This document shows positions 1 through 8,593 of a stretch of 64,000 nt of DNA, in pieces. A program made the position numbers and the translations under genes. The notes beneath the pieces are model-generated. The model saw nothing but the letters and a program-made list of their open reading frames with translations, searched no databases and had not been told where the DNA came from. The stretch is from Dyella lutea (GTDB taxonomy: Bacteria > Pseudomonadota > Gammaproteobacteria > Xanthomonadales > Rhodanobacteraceae). The stretch covers positions 592,001-656,000 of the forward strand of contig NZ_JAMZEK010000001.1 of the NCBI RefSeq assembly GCF_024158035.1. Direction: 5' to 3'. The stretch's first letter is position 1, and each line of letters starts with the position of its first letter.

Positions 1-78
1 TCGCACGAAGCCTTCGAACTCGTTTGCGTCATCGGCCTGTGCGAGTGTTCGCTTCGGGCCGGCCGGACCCAGGGCCAT
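1..78 (-). CDS. possible 5' end of a gene running off the left edge
   Basis: On the minus strand an ATG at 78 opens a frame that stays free of stops to the window edge and gives 26 residues beginning MALGPAGPKRTLAQADDANE. Nothing in it is recognisable and no convincing ribosome binding site is visible. It would be divergent from nothing and would lie downstream of cpdB on the same strand. The call rests only on an open frame at a plausible place. Confidence 0.25.
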   Translation of the reverse strand, partial: MALGPAGPKRTLAQADDANEFEGFVR

Positions 79-160
79 GCCGCGACACCGTGTATTGACC
101 AGGGAAACAGTCGTCACGATATCGCAACCGCCGCGGCTTGTGGCTAACGAAATAAAAGTG

Positions 161-184
161 CTTCCGCGTCCATGCGGAAGTCTT
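161..184. terminator. hairpin downstream of cpdB
   Basis: Seven-base perfect stem CTTCCGC/GCGGAAG with a six-base loop (161-180), followed on the plus strand by TCTTT and preceded by AATAAAAG, so that on the minus strand it is followed by CTTTTATT. It lies 115 bases beyond the cpdB stop and is a plausible factor-independent terminator for that gene. The rest of 79-295 shows no gene. Confidence 0.45.
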
Positions 185-295
185 TGGGCCGCTCTCCATG
201 CGCGGGGGGCATTCGGGCCAGTTGCCGGTTGCTGGTCGGCGTCCGGCCCACACCTCGTTCAACGTCCGGGGTGCCCTACCCCCCTACCTCCGATT

Positions 296-2314
296 TCATG
301 GCGACAGGTCGATCGCATAGGTCGCCGTGCCGTCGCCGTGGTCGGCGAGCTGGCGGATGCCGGTCAGGCCGGCCGCGGCAGCCACGGCCTGCTTGCCAGC
401 GGCGCCCTTGAACACCACCGGACTGCGGGTCTGCAGGGGGGCGAAGTGCCAGGAGGTCGGCTCCAGATCGCCCGGTCCCAGGTGCTGCCTGCGCTCGATC
501 CAGCGGGCCAGGATCTCGCGGGCGCCATCGGGCGAGGCCAGCACGATGCCGCTGCCGTCCAGGCCGGGGAAGTGGCCGCCCCCGTTGGCGCGGTAGTTGT
601 TGGTGGCCACGATGAACGGCTGGTCCGGGATGACCGGTTTGCCGTGGTAGGTCAGCGAGGTGATGCGCTCGCCGGCCGGCCGGGTCAGGTCGATGGTGTA
701 GGCGATGCCGCCCTGGATCTGGTCGAAGTTGTAGCCCACGTAGTGCGGGTTGATCAGCTCCTGCGGGGCGGCCTTGGCCGGATCGATGCGGTTGAAGCGG
801 CGGGCCGACTGCTCCAGCCAGGCTTTCACGCCGGCTCCGTCGGTTTTCACGGCGGCGAGCGTATTGGGGTAGAAGTACAGGTCCGCCGCGTTGCGCAGGG
901 TCAGCGGACCGGGCGCCACGTCGGTGTAGTCGTCCGGACCGCCGAAGCCGGTGCGGAATGCCGCGGCGGCCGACAGTACCGGGATGCCGGCCAGCTCCGG
1001 GTGGGTCTTGGGCAGTTCGCGGCGCACGTAGTCCGCCTGCGCCGCGTTGATCGGCGCCAGCGCGGTCATGTTGCCCTCGTCGGCGAAGTAGCTGCTGAGC
1101 CGGACCGTGGTGTCGCCGATCGGCGTGTTGACGTAGGCGATGGCGGCCTCGTGCACCTTGGCCACCAGCGGGGCGATCGCGGGATCGGGGGCGACGCAGT
1201 CCGGCGCCTCGCCCCGGGCGGCGGGGCGGCAGATCGGCCGCACTTCGCTGTGGGTGTTGACCTTGTCGACCACCCACCGCCCGTCCCGGCGCACCAGCGC
1301 CAGCCTGATCACGCCCAGGTCCTTGCCGAAGAACCCGCCCATCACCGCAGGTACACCCCGCACGAAGCCGCGCTTGGCATCCACGTCCTGCATCCCGACG
1401 TAGTGCGGCCCGGGGAACTCGGTGTGCGAGTGGCCCAGCAGCAGCGCGTCGATGCCCGGCACGCCGGCCAGGTACCAGCCGCCGTTCTCCATCTGGTTCG
1501 TGTAGGGATGGGTGTCCAGGCCGCCGTGCAGGATCGCCACGACCAGATCGGGATGCTGGGCCTCGAGCTGCGGCAGGTATCTGCGGGCGGCCTCGACCAC
1601 GCCGCTGACGGTGACCTTGCCCTCCAGCTTCTGCTTGTCCCAGTCCAGGATCGGCGGCGGGGTGAAACCGATGATGCCCACCTTCAACGGTACTTCGATG
1701 CGACTGCCGTCGGGCGTATAGGCCTCGATGGTCCGGGTCACCACCGTCCACGGCTTGAAGATCGGCTGGCCGTCGCGTGCGCTGTACACGTTGGACAGCA
1801 CCAGCGGGAAGTGCGGGCCATCGCAACGCTTGCGCATGCCGCCGTCCACGTTCATCGGCGTGCCGGTGACCTGCGAGAGGAAGCCCAGTCCGTAGTTGAA
1901 CTCGTGGTTGCCGGCGGTGCCGCCGTCGTAGCCCACGGCGTCCATCGCGCGGTAGATCGCCAGTTCCTGGTCGCAGCCCACCGGTCTGGCCAGCGCCTGG
2001 TAGTCGGCCAGCACGCTGCCCTGGATGGTGTCGCCATCGTCGAACAGGAAGGTATTGGGGAATTCCCTGCGCGCCTGGCGGATCAGCGTGACCGTGCGCT
2101 CGTAGCCCAGGGTCGGGTCGGCTTTCAGCTTGTAGTAGTCGTAGCCAAGGATGTTGGAATGGATGTCGGTGGTTTCCAGCACCGCCACGTCGGCGCGCGC
2201 GCCGTCCGGAAGCGTGGCGGGGCGCAAGCCGAGGTGGCTGCAGCCGGCGAGCAGGGCGGCGCCGAGCGCGGCCAGGGCGAAGGAGGCGGTAGGGGCGGGA
2301 CGGGATGGACGCAT
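296..2314 (-). CDS. cpdB: 2',3'-cyclic-nucleotide 2'-phosphodiesterase/3'-nucleotidase, lipoprotein
   Basis: Predicted secreted enzyme that hydrolyses 2',3'-cyclic nucleotides and 3'-nucleotides, releasing nucleoside and phosphate. The 672-residue protein starts at 2314, because the N-terminus from there is a lipoprotein signal with lipobox LLAGC (Cys25); the longer upstream frame is Arg-rich and unlikely. A calcineurin-like metallophosphatase domain follows, with TTDIHSN (Asp50, His52), DDGDT and GNHEFNYG metal motifs, then a 5'-nucleotidase C-terminal domain. Length is close to E. coli CpdB (about 650). E. coli CpdB is periplasmic and soluble, so the lipid anchor is a difference. It is divergent from the LTA-synthase-like gene, with a Pho box between them, which fits phosphate scavenging. 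Confidence 0.88.
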   Translation of the reverse strand: MRPSRPAPTASFALAALGAALLAGCSHLGLRPATLPDGARADVAVLETTDIHSNILGYDYYKLKADPTLGYERTVTLIRQARREFPNTFLFDDGDTIQGSVLADYQALARPVGCDQELAIYRAMDAVGYDGGTAGNHEFNYGLGFLSQVTGTPMNVDGGMRKRCDGPHFPLVLSNVYSARDGQPIFKPWTVVTRTIEAYTPDGSRIEVPLKVGIIGFTPPPILDWDKQKLEGKVTVSGVVEAARRYLPQLEAQHPDLVVAILHGGLDTHPYTNQMENGGWYLAGVPGIDALLLGHSHTEFPGPHYVGMQDVDAKRGFVRGVPAVMGGFFGKDLGVIRLALVRRDGRWVVDKVNTHSEVRPICRPAARGEAPDCVAPDPAIAPLVAKVHEAAIAYVNTPIGDTTVRLSSYFADEGNMTALAPINAAQADYVRRELPKTHPELAGIPVLSAAAAFRTGFGGPDDYTDVAPGPLTLRNAADLYFYPNTLAAVKTDGAGVKAWLEQSARRFNRIDPAKAAPQELINPHYVGYNFDQIQGGIAYTIDLTRPAGERITSLTYHGKPVIPDQPFIVATNNYRANGGGHFPGLDGSGIVLASPDGAREILARWIERRQHLGPGDLEPTSWHFAPLQTRSPVVFKGAAGKQAVAAAAGLTGIRQLADHGDGTATYAIDLSP

Positions 2315-2429
2315 GGGACGGGGCCGTTGGCGGGCGGGGAGGCGAAACCTAGCAGATCGGCGTGACCGGCGGCCCCGGGCGGGTCCCCGAACGGCCGACA
2401 ACGGGGGCGCGGAGGGCACGCGGCAGCGC

Positions 2430-2458
2430 CCGTCATGTGGCCGTAACATTCGCGTCAC
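2430..2458 (+). promoter_or_regulatory. candidate Pho box, three half-sites
   Basis: Three seven-base elements sit at an exact 11-base period: CCGTCAT (2430), CCGTAAC (2441) and GCGTCAC (2452), separated by GTGG and ATTC. The PhoB consensus is CTGTCAT repeated with four-base spacers, so both sequence and spacing fit. Orientation and distance (32 bases before the ATG at 2490) point to the downstream plus-strand gene; the divergent cpdB could also respond. Confidence 0.6.
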
Positions 2459-2489
2459 GATCAATCATGGTCCGCACAGGGGTGGATCG

Positions 2490-4229
2490 ATGCCAACGTC
2501 CGATGTCCGCACGCCGCCGCCCTCGTGGGGGCGCTGGCTGGTGCTTGCCGGCTTTGTTGCCTGTGTGGCGTGGACCGCGGGGCAGGAGCCGGCTCCCGGC
2601 GAACGCCTGTTCGTGCTGTCGGTGATGCTGGCGACCGTGGGCATCCTGCTCGCCGCCACCGCCCGACCGGTGCTGGCGCTGCTGTTCGGCGGCGGCGGAT
2701 TCGTGCTGCTGAAGGTGCTGGGCCAGTTCAAGTTGCGCTACCTGGACTCGTCGCTGATGCCGGCGGACTTCGTCTATTTCGTGCGTGCCAGCCTGCTGGA
2801 AACGCTCGAGCACTACCCGCCCCTGCTGCTCGGTGCGGGGGCGGTCGCGCTGGGACTGCCGTTGCTGGCCTGGCTGCTGTGGCGACGCGAGCCGCCGCTG
2901 GACCGCCATCGCCCGCTCCCGCGCGCGCTGGCCACCCGCATGCTCGGCGTCGCCGTCGGCGTGCTTGCGCTGCACCTGGTGCTCTCGCCGGAAGGGCCAT
3001 TCGCCGCCGCACACCACCGCAACGCGTGGGAAAAGCTGTCCGACCCGGCGCAGCTGACCAATTTCTTCGTCAACATCGAGGACGACGACATTCACCTGCC
3101 GCCGCGTGCGACCGATGCCGAGGCCGCGCAGCAGTGGGCCGCGTCCGCCGCCGGCGTGTTGCCCGCCGCGCCGGCGGACGCGGCAGGCTATCCGGACATC
3201 GTGCAGGTGCTGGAGGAGAGCACCTTCGATCCCGCCGGCTTCACCGCCTGCAACCTGCCGCCGTGCCGGGTCGGCATGTTCCGCGCCGATGCGCACACCC
3301 GCGCCCACGGCGCCTTGCGCGTGCACACCTTCGGCGGCGGCACCTGGGTCAGCGAGTTCGCCTCGCTGACCGGGCTGCCGCAGAGCATCTTCGGACCCGG
3401 CGGGATGTACGCGCCGTACGTGCTGGCGCCGCGGGTGCGCGACACGCTGCCGCGCCAGCTGCAGCGGCTGGGCTACCTCACGGTGGCGATCTATCCGACC
3501 GCCGGCGGCTTCATCAACGGCCGCAACGCCTACCGCGACTACGGCTTCGACCGCTTCTACGACGTCAACGACCTCGGCCTGGTGGCGTGGAAGAGCAGCG
3601 ACGCGCAGATCTTCGACGCCGCGTGGAAGATCTACGGCGAGCTCAAGCGGCCGGGCCGCCCGGTGTTCATGATGATCCTCACGCTGGCCCAGCACGGCCC
3701 GCACGACCTGCATCCGCTGTCCTCGCTGCCGCCGCCCTACAACCACGGCCTGCTGCACGACCTGCCGGCACCGGCGGCACTCAACTTCGACACCTACCTG
3801 GCCCGGCTGCAGGCCTCGGACCGGGCCATGCGCGGGTTGGAGGCGCATTTCCTCGATCGCCCGCAGCCGACCGTGCTGCTCAGCTTCGGCGACCACCAGC
3901 CGGCCTTCAGCGGGCTGATCCGCGACCTCGCGCGCACGCTGCCGGCCGGCGCGCCGCCGGCGCTGGATGCCAAACGGGACTACCTCACCTACTACATGCT
4001 CAAGAGCAACCTGGCCGATTCCCCGCTGCTGCCGCGCTATCCAGTGCTGGACATCGCCTTCCTGCCCAGCATGGTGCTGCAGGCCGCCGGCCTGCCGGCC
4101 GATCCGTACTTCGCCGCCGAGACCGCGCTGCGCGATCGCTGCGACGGCCTGTACACCGACTGCGCCCAGCCGGCGCTGCTGGCCTCCTACCACGCCTGGA
4201 TCTTCGATCGCCTGCACGTCTACCAGTGA
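2490..4229 (+). CDS. LTA-synthase-like sulfatase-fold phosphoglycerol/phosphoethanolamine transferase
   Basis: A 579-residue inner-membrane protein of the alkaline phosphatase superfamily, LtaS/OpgB type. Several hydrophobic segments occupy roughly residues 12-170; a periplasmic catalytic domain follows. Visible motifs are VLEEST for the first metal site, GGGTWVSEFASLTG containing the expected Thr nucleophile, LTLAQHGPH and SFGDHQP. Family members transfer phosphoglycerol or phosphoethanolamine to glucans, lipids or teichoic acid; the acceptor cannot be read here. The start at 2490 is preceded by an AGGGGTGG-type site and excludes a long Arg-rich leader frame. It lies directly behind a Pho box and meets the next gene tail to tail 18 bases away. 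Confidence 0.75.
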   Translation: MPTSDVRTPPPSWGRWLVLAGFVACVAWTAGQEPAPGERLFVLSVMLATVGILLAATARPVLALLFGGGGFVLLKVLGQFKLRYLDSSLMPADFVYFVRASLLETLEHYPPLLLGAGAVALGLPLLAWLLWRREPPLDRHRPLPRALATRMLGVAVGVLALHLVLSPEGPFAAAHHRNAWEKLSDPAQLTNFFVNIEDDDIHLPPRATDAEAAQQWAASAAGVLPAAPADAAGYPDIVQVLEESTFDPAGFTACNLPPCRVGMFRADAHTRAHGALRVHTFGGGTWVSEFASLTGLPQSIFGPGGMYAPYVLAPRVRDTLPRQLQRLGYLTVAIYPTAGGFINGRNAYRDYGFDRFYDVNDLGLVAWKSSDAQIFDAAWKIYGELKRPGRPVFMMILTLAQHGPHDLHPLSSLPPPYNHGLLHDLPAPAALNFDTYLARLQASDRAMRGLEAHFLDRPQPTVLLSFGDHQPAFSGLIRDLARTLPAGAPPALDAKRDYLTYYMLKSNLADSPLLPRYPVLDIAFLPSMVLQAAGLPADPYFAAETALRDRCDGLYTDCAQPALLASYHAWIFDRLHVYQ

Positions 4230-4247
4230 GGCGGTCGGCGACCCGGC

Positions 4248-6218
4248 TCAGTGGCGATCCGCCGCGGCCTGGTCGAAGTAGATCCAGCGGTGGCCGTCGA
4301 AGCGCAGCACCTTCTGCTTCACCGTGAAGCTGAAACGGGTGGCTGGTAGCGGCGCGCCGTCGATGCGTACCGTCTTCAGCCCGGTCGCCGCGGTCGCCGG
4401 GCGGATCGCGGCGGGCGCCACCGTGTAGTCGGAGACGGGGCGCGCCAGCGGACCGGACAGCGCCTCATGCAGCACGCGACCCTGCGCGGTCGGCAGCGCC
4501 AGGCCGAGCACCGCGGCCAGCGTCGGCGCCACGTCGACATTGCCGCTGGGCAGCGGGTCGCGCATCGCCTGCCGGAAGTCCGGGCCGCTGGCGACCAGCG
4601 TGTTGTGCACGTCGATCGGGCTGAAGCTGCCGTGCTGGCCGCGCTCGGTCGATGCCGTGCCGACCTCGGTGCCGCGGAAGCCCTGCACTACGGCGTGGGC
4701 GTCCCAGGCGTAGCTGATGATCACGTCCGGCCCCCGCTTCGCGTTGCCCAGGTGCACCGCCTCGGCCGGCAGCGTGCCGGGCAGGGTGCCGTAGCGGCGC
4801 GCGACGAAGACCGTGTTCACCACCGCGCGCGACTGCAGGAAGCGCACCAGCCGCTGCACCAGCGTCGGGTCGTGCGAGGGCACGTAGTAGTAGTCGGTGC
4901 CGTCGTTCGGGGCGATCACCACCGCGTCGGCCGGCAGCTCGTCGGGCACCTCGTAGCTGGGCGTGGTGTAGGGGCCCGGCTTGCCGCAGATGCTGCCGTC
5001 GTCGTCGTAGCGGGTCGGGTGCAGGCGGGTGCCGTCGGCGCGGATGCCGCTCATCACCGGCGCGTAGATGCAGCCCTGGCCGTCGTAGGCGTGGAAGCCG
5101 GCGCGGGTGAGGTCGTCGGCCATGCGCACGCTGCCGGAGACCGAGTAGCCCCACGCCGGATCGAGGCCGCCGACGCGACCGTCGTTGATCGTGCGCAGCG
5201 GGAACAGCTCGGCCGGGCCGGCCACATTGCTGTGTCCGTGGTCGGACACCACCACCAGGTCGGTGTCGTCGGCCATGCCCAGCTCGCGCAGCTTCGCCTG
5301 GAGCCGGCCCAGCAGCTCGTCCTGCGCCTGCAGCGCGCGGTGGAACTCGGGCGAACCCACGCCGTACTGGTGCTGGGTGGTGTCGGGGTTGCGCAGCCAG
5401 ACGACGCTGATGTCCGGCCGGTGCTTGGGCAGCACCTCGTCGAGATAGACCTGCATCATCCAGGCGTTGGCCGGCCCCGGCGTGGTCTCGCCGCCGGCGG
5501 TGGCGTCGGAGGTGACGCCGTCGCGCAGGGTGGCGAGCTTGCCCGGCGCGGTGGGCGCGCCGTTGTCCTCGGCCAGCTGCAGCTGCGACGGCAGGTAGGT
5601 GTGCACGATATTCGCCGGCAGCGGGTAGCCGGCGCGCTGCAGCTCCTTGGCGAAGCGCAGCGGTAGCACGGTGTTCTCGTCCAGCAGCACGTTGTCGCCG
5701 CCCTGGTCCGGCAGCTTGTAGTCCTGCAGGAAGGCCGGGCCGGACTTGCCGATCACCGCGGTGGTCAGCCCGGCCCGGTGCGCGGTGGCCAGCAGGGTCG
5801 GTACCTGCAGCAGCTCGCCTTGCTCAAGCCGGTCGAGGTCGCGCAGCACCGCATAGTCCTCGGTGTAGATCGGGTTCTGGAAGTCCGCTGCCTTGCCCCT
5901 GGCGTTCAGACCCTCGCCGCCGGGCGCCCAGAAACTGTTGCCGTAGAAGCCGATCGGCCCGAGGAACGATCCGGTGGCGAAGCTCGACGCGTTCGCCATG
6001 GTGAAGGTGGGGTAGGTCGAGTGGTTGTCGGTGAAGAACACTCCGCGCTGCGACAGCGCCAGCAGGTTCGGCGTGTCCTCGGCGCTGATCGCGTCCGGAC
6101 GCATGCCGTCCCATACGAACACAATGACACGGTGGTGTGCGGCAGGCGCGGCGTGGACCGTGCCGCACAGGGCGGCGAGGCCGAGCAGCGGGGCGGCCAG
6201 GCGACGGAGCAGGGACAT
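4248..6218 (-). CDS. secreted NPP-type alkaline phosphatase family protein
   Basis: A 656-residue protein of the type I phosphodiesterase/nucleotide pyrophosphatase family (alkaline phosphatase superfamily). A Sec signal peptide (about residues 1-24, ending VHA-AP) precedes VFVWDGMRPD (Asp37, metal) and STYPTFTMAN, which carries the Thr nucleophile around residues 71-73. Later metal motifs are VVSDHGHSN and GQHGSFSP. Substrate is probably a phosphodiester or nucleotide in the periplasm, but the family is broad. It sits 83 bases behind nagA on the same strand and may be a read-through member of that operon, although its function fits better with the phosphatases to its left. Confidence 0.75.
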   Translation of the reverse strand: MSLLRRLAAPLLGLAALCGTVHAAPAAHHRVIVFVWDGMRPDAISAEDTPNLLALSQRGVFFTDNHSTYPTFTMANASSFATGSFLGPIGFYGNSFWAPGGEGLNARGKAADFQNPIYTEDYAVLRDLDRLEQGELLQVPTLLATAHRAGLTTAVIGKSGPAFLQDYKLPDQGGDNVLLDENTVLPLRFAKELQRAGYPLPANIVHTYLPSQLQLAEDNGAPTAPGKLATLRDGVTSDATAGGETTPGPANAWMMQVYLDEVLPKHRPDISVVWLRNPDTTQHQYGVGSPEFHRALQAQDELLGRLQAKLRELGMADDTDLVVVSDHGHSNVAGPAELFPLRTINDGRVGGLDPAWGYSVSGSVRMADDLTRAGFHAYDGQGCIYAPVMSGIRADGTRLHPTRYDDDGSICGKPGPYTTPSYEVPDELPADAVVIAPNDGTDYYYVPSHDPTLVQRLVRFLQSRAVVNTVFVARRYGTLPGTLPAEAVHLGNAKRGPDVIISYAWDAHAVVQGFRGTEVGTASTERGQHGSFSPIDVHNTLVASGPDFRQAMRDPLPSGNVDVAPTLAAVLGLALPTAQGRVLHEALSGPLARPVSDYTVAPAAIRPATAATGLKTVRIDGAPLPATRFSFTVKQKVLRFDGHRWIYFDQAAADRH

Positions 6219-6301
6219 GCGGAAACCTCGATGCAGCGGTGGCGATGCGATGGACTACGGATGATCGCACCACCCCGGTTGCAGTCCCGTGGCAGCAGCG
6301 C

Positions 6302-7450
6302 TCACGCTGCGAACGCGCCCCCGATCCAGCTGCCCTTAACGGTCAGCGTGTCGTCCAGCAGCACCAGGTCGGCGCGCTGCCCGGCGACGATGCGGCCGTG
6401 GGTGGCGCCCAGCCCGATCCAGTCGGCAGGGTAGGCGCTGGCCATGCGCGAGGCCTCGGCCAGCGGCACGCCGACCATCCGCACCAAGTTGCGCAGGCCG
6501 GTGGCCATGTCCAGCGCGGAGCCGGCCAGCACGCCGTCGTCGCTCTGGCAGACGCCGTCTTTCATCACGATGGTCTGGCCGTTGAGCACGTAGTCCGGGC
6601 GGTCCGAGCCGACCGGCGGCATCGCGTCGGTGACCAGCACGCTCTTGCCGCGGGCCTTCGCCGCGATCGCCACGCGCAGGCTCGCCGGATGCACGTGATG
6701 GCCGTCGACGATCAGGCCGCACCAGCTGTCGGCGTCTTCCAGCGCGGCGCCGACCACGCCGGGTTCGCGGCTGGCCAAAGGAGTCATCGCGTTGAACAGG
6801 TGGGTGAAGCCGCGCACGCCGGCATCCAGCGCGGCGCGGGTGGTGGCGTAGTCCGCGCCGGTGTGCCCGGCCACCACCACCACGCCGGCTTCGCTCAGCC
6901 GGCGGATGGTGTCGGTGGCCACGCACTCCGGCGCCAGGGTCAGCATCACCACGCCCAGGCGCGGCCGGCAGATCAGCGCCAGGTCGTCCTCGCCCAGCGG
7001 GCGGAACAGCGCGCTGTCGTGGATGCCCTTGCGCGCGCCGGCGAGGAACGGGCCCTCCAGGTGGATGCCGAGGATGCCCGGCACGCCCTGCTCGATCGCC
7101 GCGTCCACCGCGTCCAGCGCGTTGGCCATCACTGTCGGCGTGTCGGTGATCAGGGTGGGCAGCAGGCCGGTGGTGCCGTATTTCCGGTGCGCCGCAGCGA
7201 TCCCGCGCAGGGTCTCCACCGTGGGCGCGTCGTTGAACAGCAGGCCGCCGCCGCCGTTGACCTGCACGTCGATGAAGCCGGGCAGCAGCAGCCGGCCGCC
7301 GAGATCGTGCCGTTGCGCCGCGGCCACGCGTGGATCGTGCTCCGGGCACACGGCGAGGATGCGTCCGTCCCGCAGCAGCACGGCGAGCCCGTCGCGCGGG
7401 CCGTGCTCGCCCATGACGCGGCCGTTGACCAGGGCGGTAGTGGCGAACAT
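6302..7450 (-). CDS. nagA: N-acetylglucosamine-6-phosphate deacetylase
   Basis: Deacetylates GlcNAc-6-phosphate to glucosamine-6-phosphate and acetate in the cytoplasm. The 382-residue amidohydrolase shows LPGFIDVQVNGGGG (residues 56-69), HLEGPFLAGARKG with the metal-binding Glu132, AGHTGAD (His196), THLFNAM (His217) and VTDAMPP with the catalytic Asp. Length matches the family. Its start codon overlaps the stop of the upstream SIS deaminase by one base (TGATG), so the two are translationally coupled and act consecutively. Confidence 0.95.
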   Translation of the reverse strand: MFATTALVNGRVMGEHGPRDGLAVLLRDGRILAVCPEHDPRVAAAQRHDLGGRLLLPGFIDVQVNGGGGLLFNDAPTVETLRGIAAAHRKYGTTGLLPTLITDTPTVMANALDAVDAAIEQGVPGILGIHLEGPFLAGARKGIHDSALFRPLGEDDLALICRPRLGVVMLTLAPECVATDTIRRLSEAGVVVVAGHTGADYATTRAALDAGVRGFTHLFNAMTPLASREPGVVGAALEDADSWCGLIVDGHHVHPASLRVAIAAKARGKSVLVTDAMPPVGSDRPDYVLNGQTIVMKDGVCQSDDGVLAGSALDMATGLRNLVRMVGVPLAEASRMASAYPADWIGLGATHGRIVAGQRADLVLLDDTLTVKGSWIGGAFAA

Positions 7451-8484
7451 CAGACGGTCTCCGTGACCTTGCGCAGGTGGGGCGGTACGTCCGGATCGTA
7501 CCCGCGCGCCAGCGCGAGCGCCGCGGCCGCCTTGTAGAAGCTCTGCACGGCCAGCAGCGGTGCGGCCAGCGGCGAGACGCCTGCCGCCAGCGGCAGGCAG
7601 TCGTCGTCGTCCACCCCGGGTGCGGCCAGCAGCACGCGTGCGTTGCGCTGGCGGAACTCGCCGGCTACCGCCAGCGTGTTCGGCAGCGTGCCGTCGTCCT
7701 GGGCGAAGAACAGCACCGGGAAGCCGGCGCCGACCAGCGCCATCGGGCCGTGCTTCACCTCGGCCGCGCTGAACGCCTCAGCGTGCAGGCCGCAGGTTTC
7801 CTTGAGCTTGAGCGCCGCCTCCAGCGCGGCTCCGAAGCCGAGCCCGCGGCCGACCACGAACAGGTTCTGCACCTCGCGCAGGCCCTCCACCATCGGCGAC
7901 CAGTCGGCGTTCCAGCCGGAGCGCAGCTGGCCGGGCAGGTCCGCCAGCATCGCGTCGAGCGCGCCATCACCACGCCAGGACGCGGTCAGTTGCAGCACTG
8001 CGGCCAGCGAGGCGAGGTAGCTCTTGGTGGCGGCCACGCTCTTCTCCGGCCCGGCGTGCAGCGGGATGAAGGTGTCGGCCATCGTCGCCAGCGGCGAATC
8101 TTCCACGTTGACCAGGGCGACCACGGTGGCGCCGGCGTCCTTGGCTGCCTGCGCCGCGCGCAACAGGTCGGGGCTTTTGCCGGACTGCGAGATCGTCACG
8201 AACAGCGCGCCCTCGAGCTTCAGCGGTGCGTCGTAGATCGAGGACACCGACGGCGAGGCCGAGGCGGTGACCAGCCCGAGCTGGGTTTCGAACACGTACT
8301 TGGCGTAGGCCGCGGCGTGGTCGGAGCTGCCGCGGGCGCAGGTGACGATGAAGCGCGGCGGATTCGCGCGCAGGCGCGCGCCCAGCTCGGCCAGCCGCCC
8401 GGCGTTGCGGGCGAACTGGCGCTCGATCACCTCGGCGCTCTCGCCGGCCTCGCGGTACATCAGGGTGGTGCTTGCGTCTTTCAT
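7450..8484 (-). CDS. nagB-II: SIS-domain glucosamine-6-phosphate deaminase (NagB-II type)
   Basis: Predicted to convert glucosamine-6-phosphate to fructose-6-phosphate and ammonia, replacing classical NagB as is usual in Xanthomonadales and Shewanella. The 344-residue protein has two SIS domains like the isomerase half of GlmS but no glutaminase domain: CARGSSDHAAAYAKY and SQSGKSPDLL in the first half, KSVAATKSY in the middle, and FPVLFFAQDD in the second. The start at 8484 gives MKDASTTLMYREAGE, the typical N-terminus; upstream sequence is Pro/Arg-rich. It lies between the LacI regulator and nagA. Confidence 0.92.
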   Translation of the reverse strand: MKDASTTLMYREAGESAEVIERQFARNAGRLAELGARLRANPPRFIVTCARGSSDHAAAYAKYVFETQLGLVTASASPSVSSIYDAPLKLEGALFVTISQSGKSPDLLRAAQAAKDAGATVVALVNVEDSPLATMADTFIPLHAGPEKSVAATKSYLASLAAVLQLTASWRGDGALDAMLADLPGQLRSGWNADWSPMVEGLREVQNLFVVGRGLGFGAALEAALKLKETCGLHAEAFSAAEVKHGPMALVGAGFPVLFFAQDDGTLPNTLAVAGEFRQRNARVLLAAPGVDDDDCLPLAAGVSPLAAPLLAVQSFYKAAAALALARGYDPDVPPHLRKVTETV

Positions 8485-8593
8485 CGGGGTATCCGTCAGG
8501 CGAAAGGGGACGCGCGGCCGCGCGCCACGGCGCCGGTCGGGCGTCGTGGATGGCGGTGGCGGGAATGGGGTTGGACCGGCGCGCGGCCGGCGG

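Noticed and set aside
77-2365. 762-codon open frame on the plus strand over cpdB
   Set aside because: It is the antisense of a clearly recognisable CpdB; high GC keeps the opposite frame open and the product has no family features.
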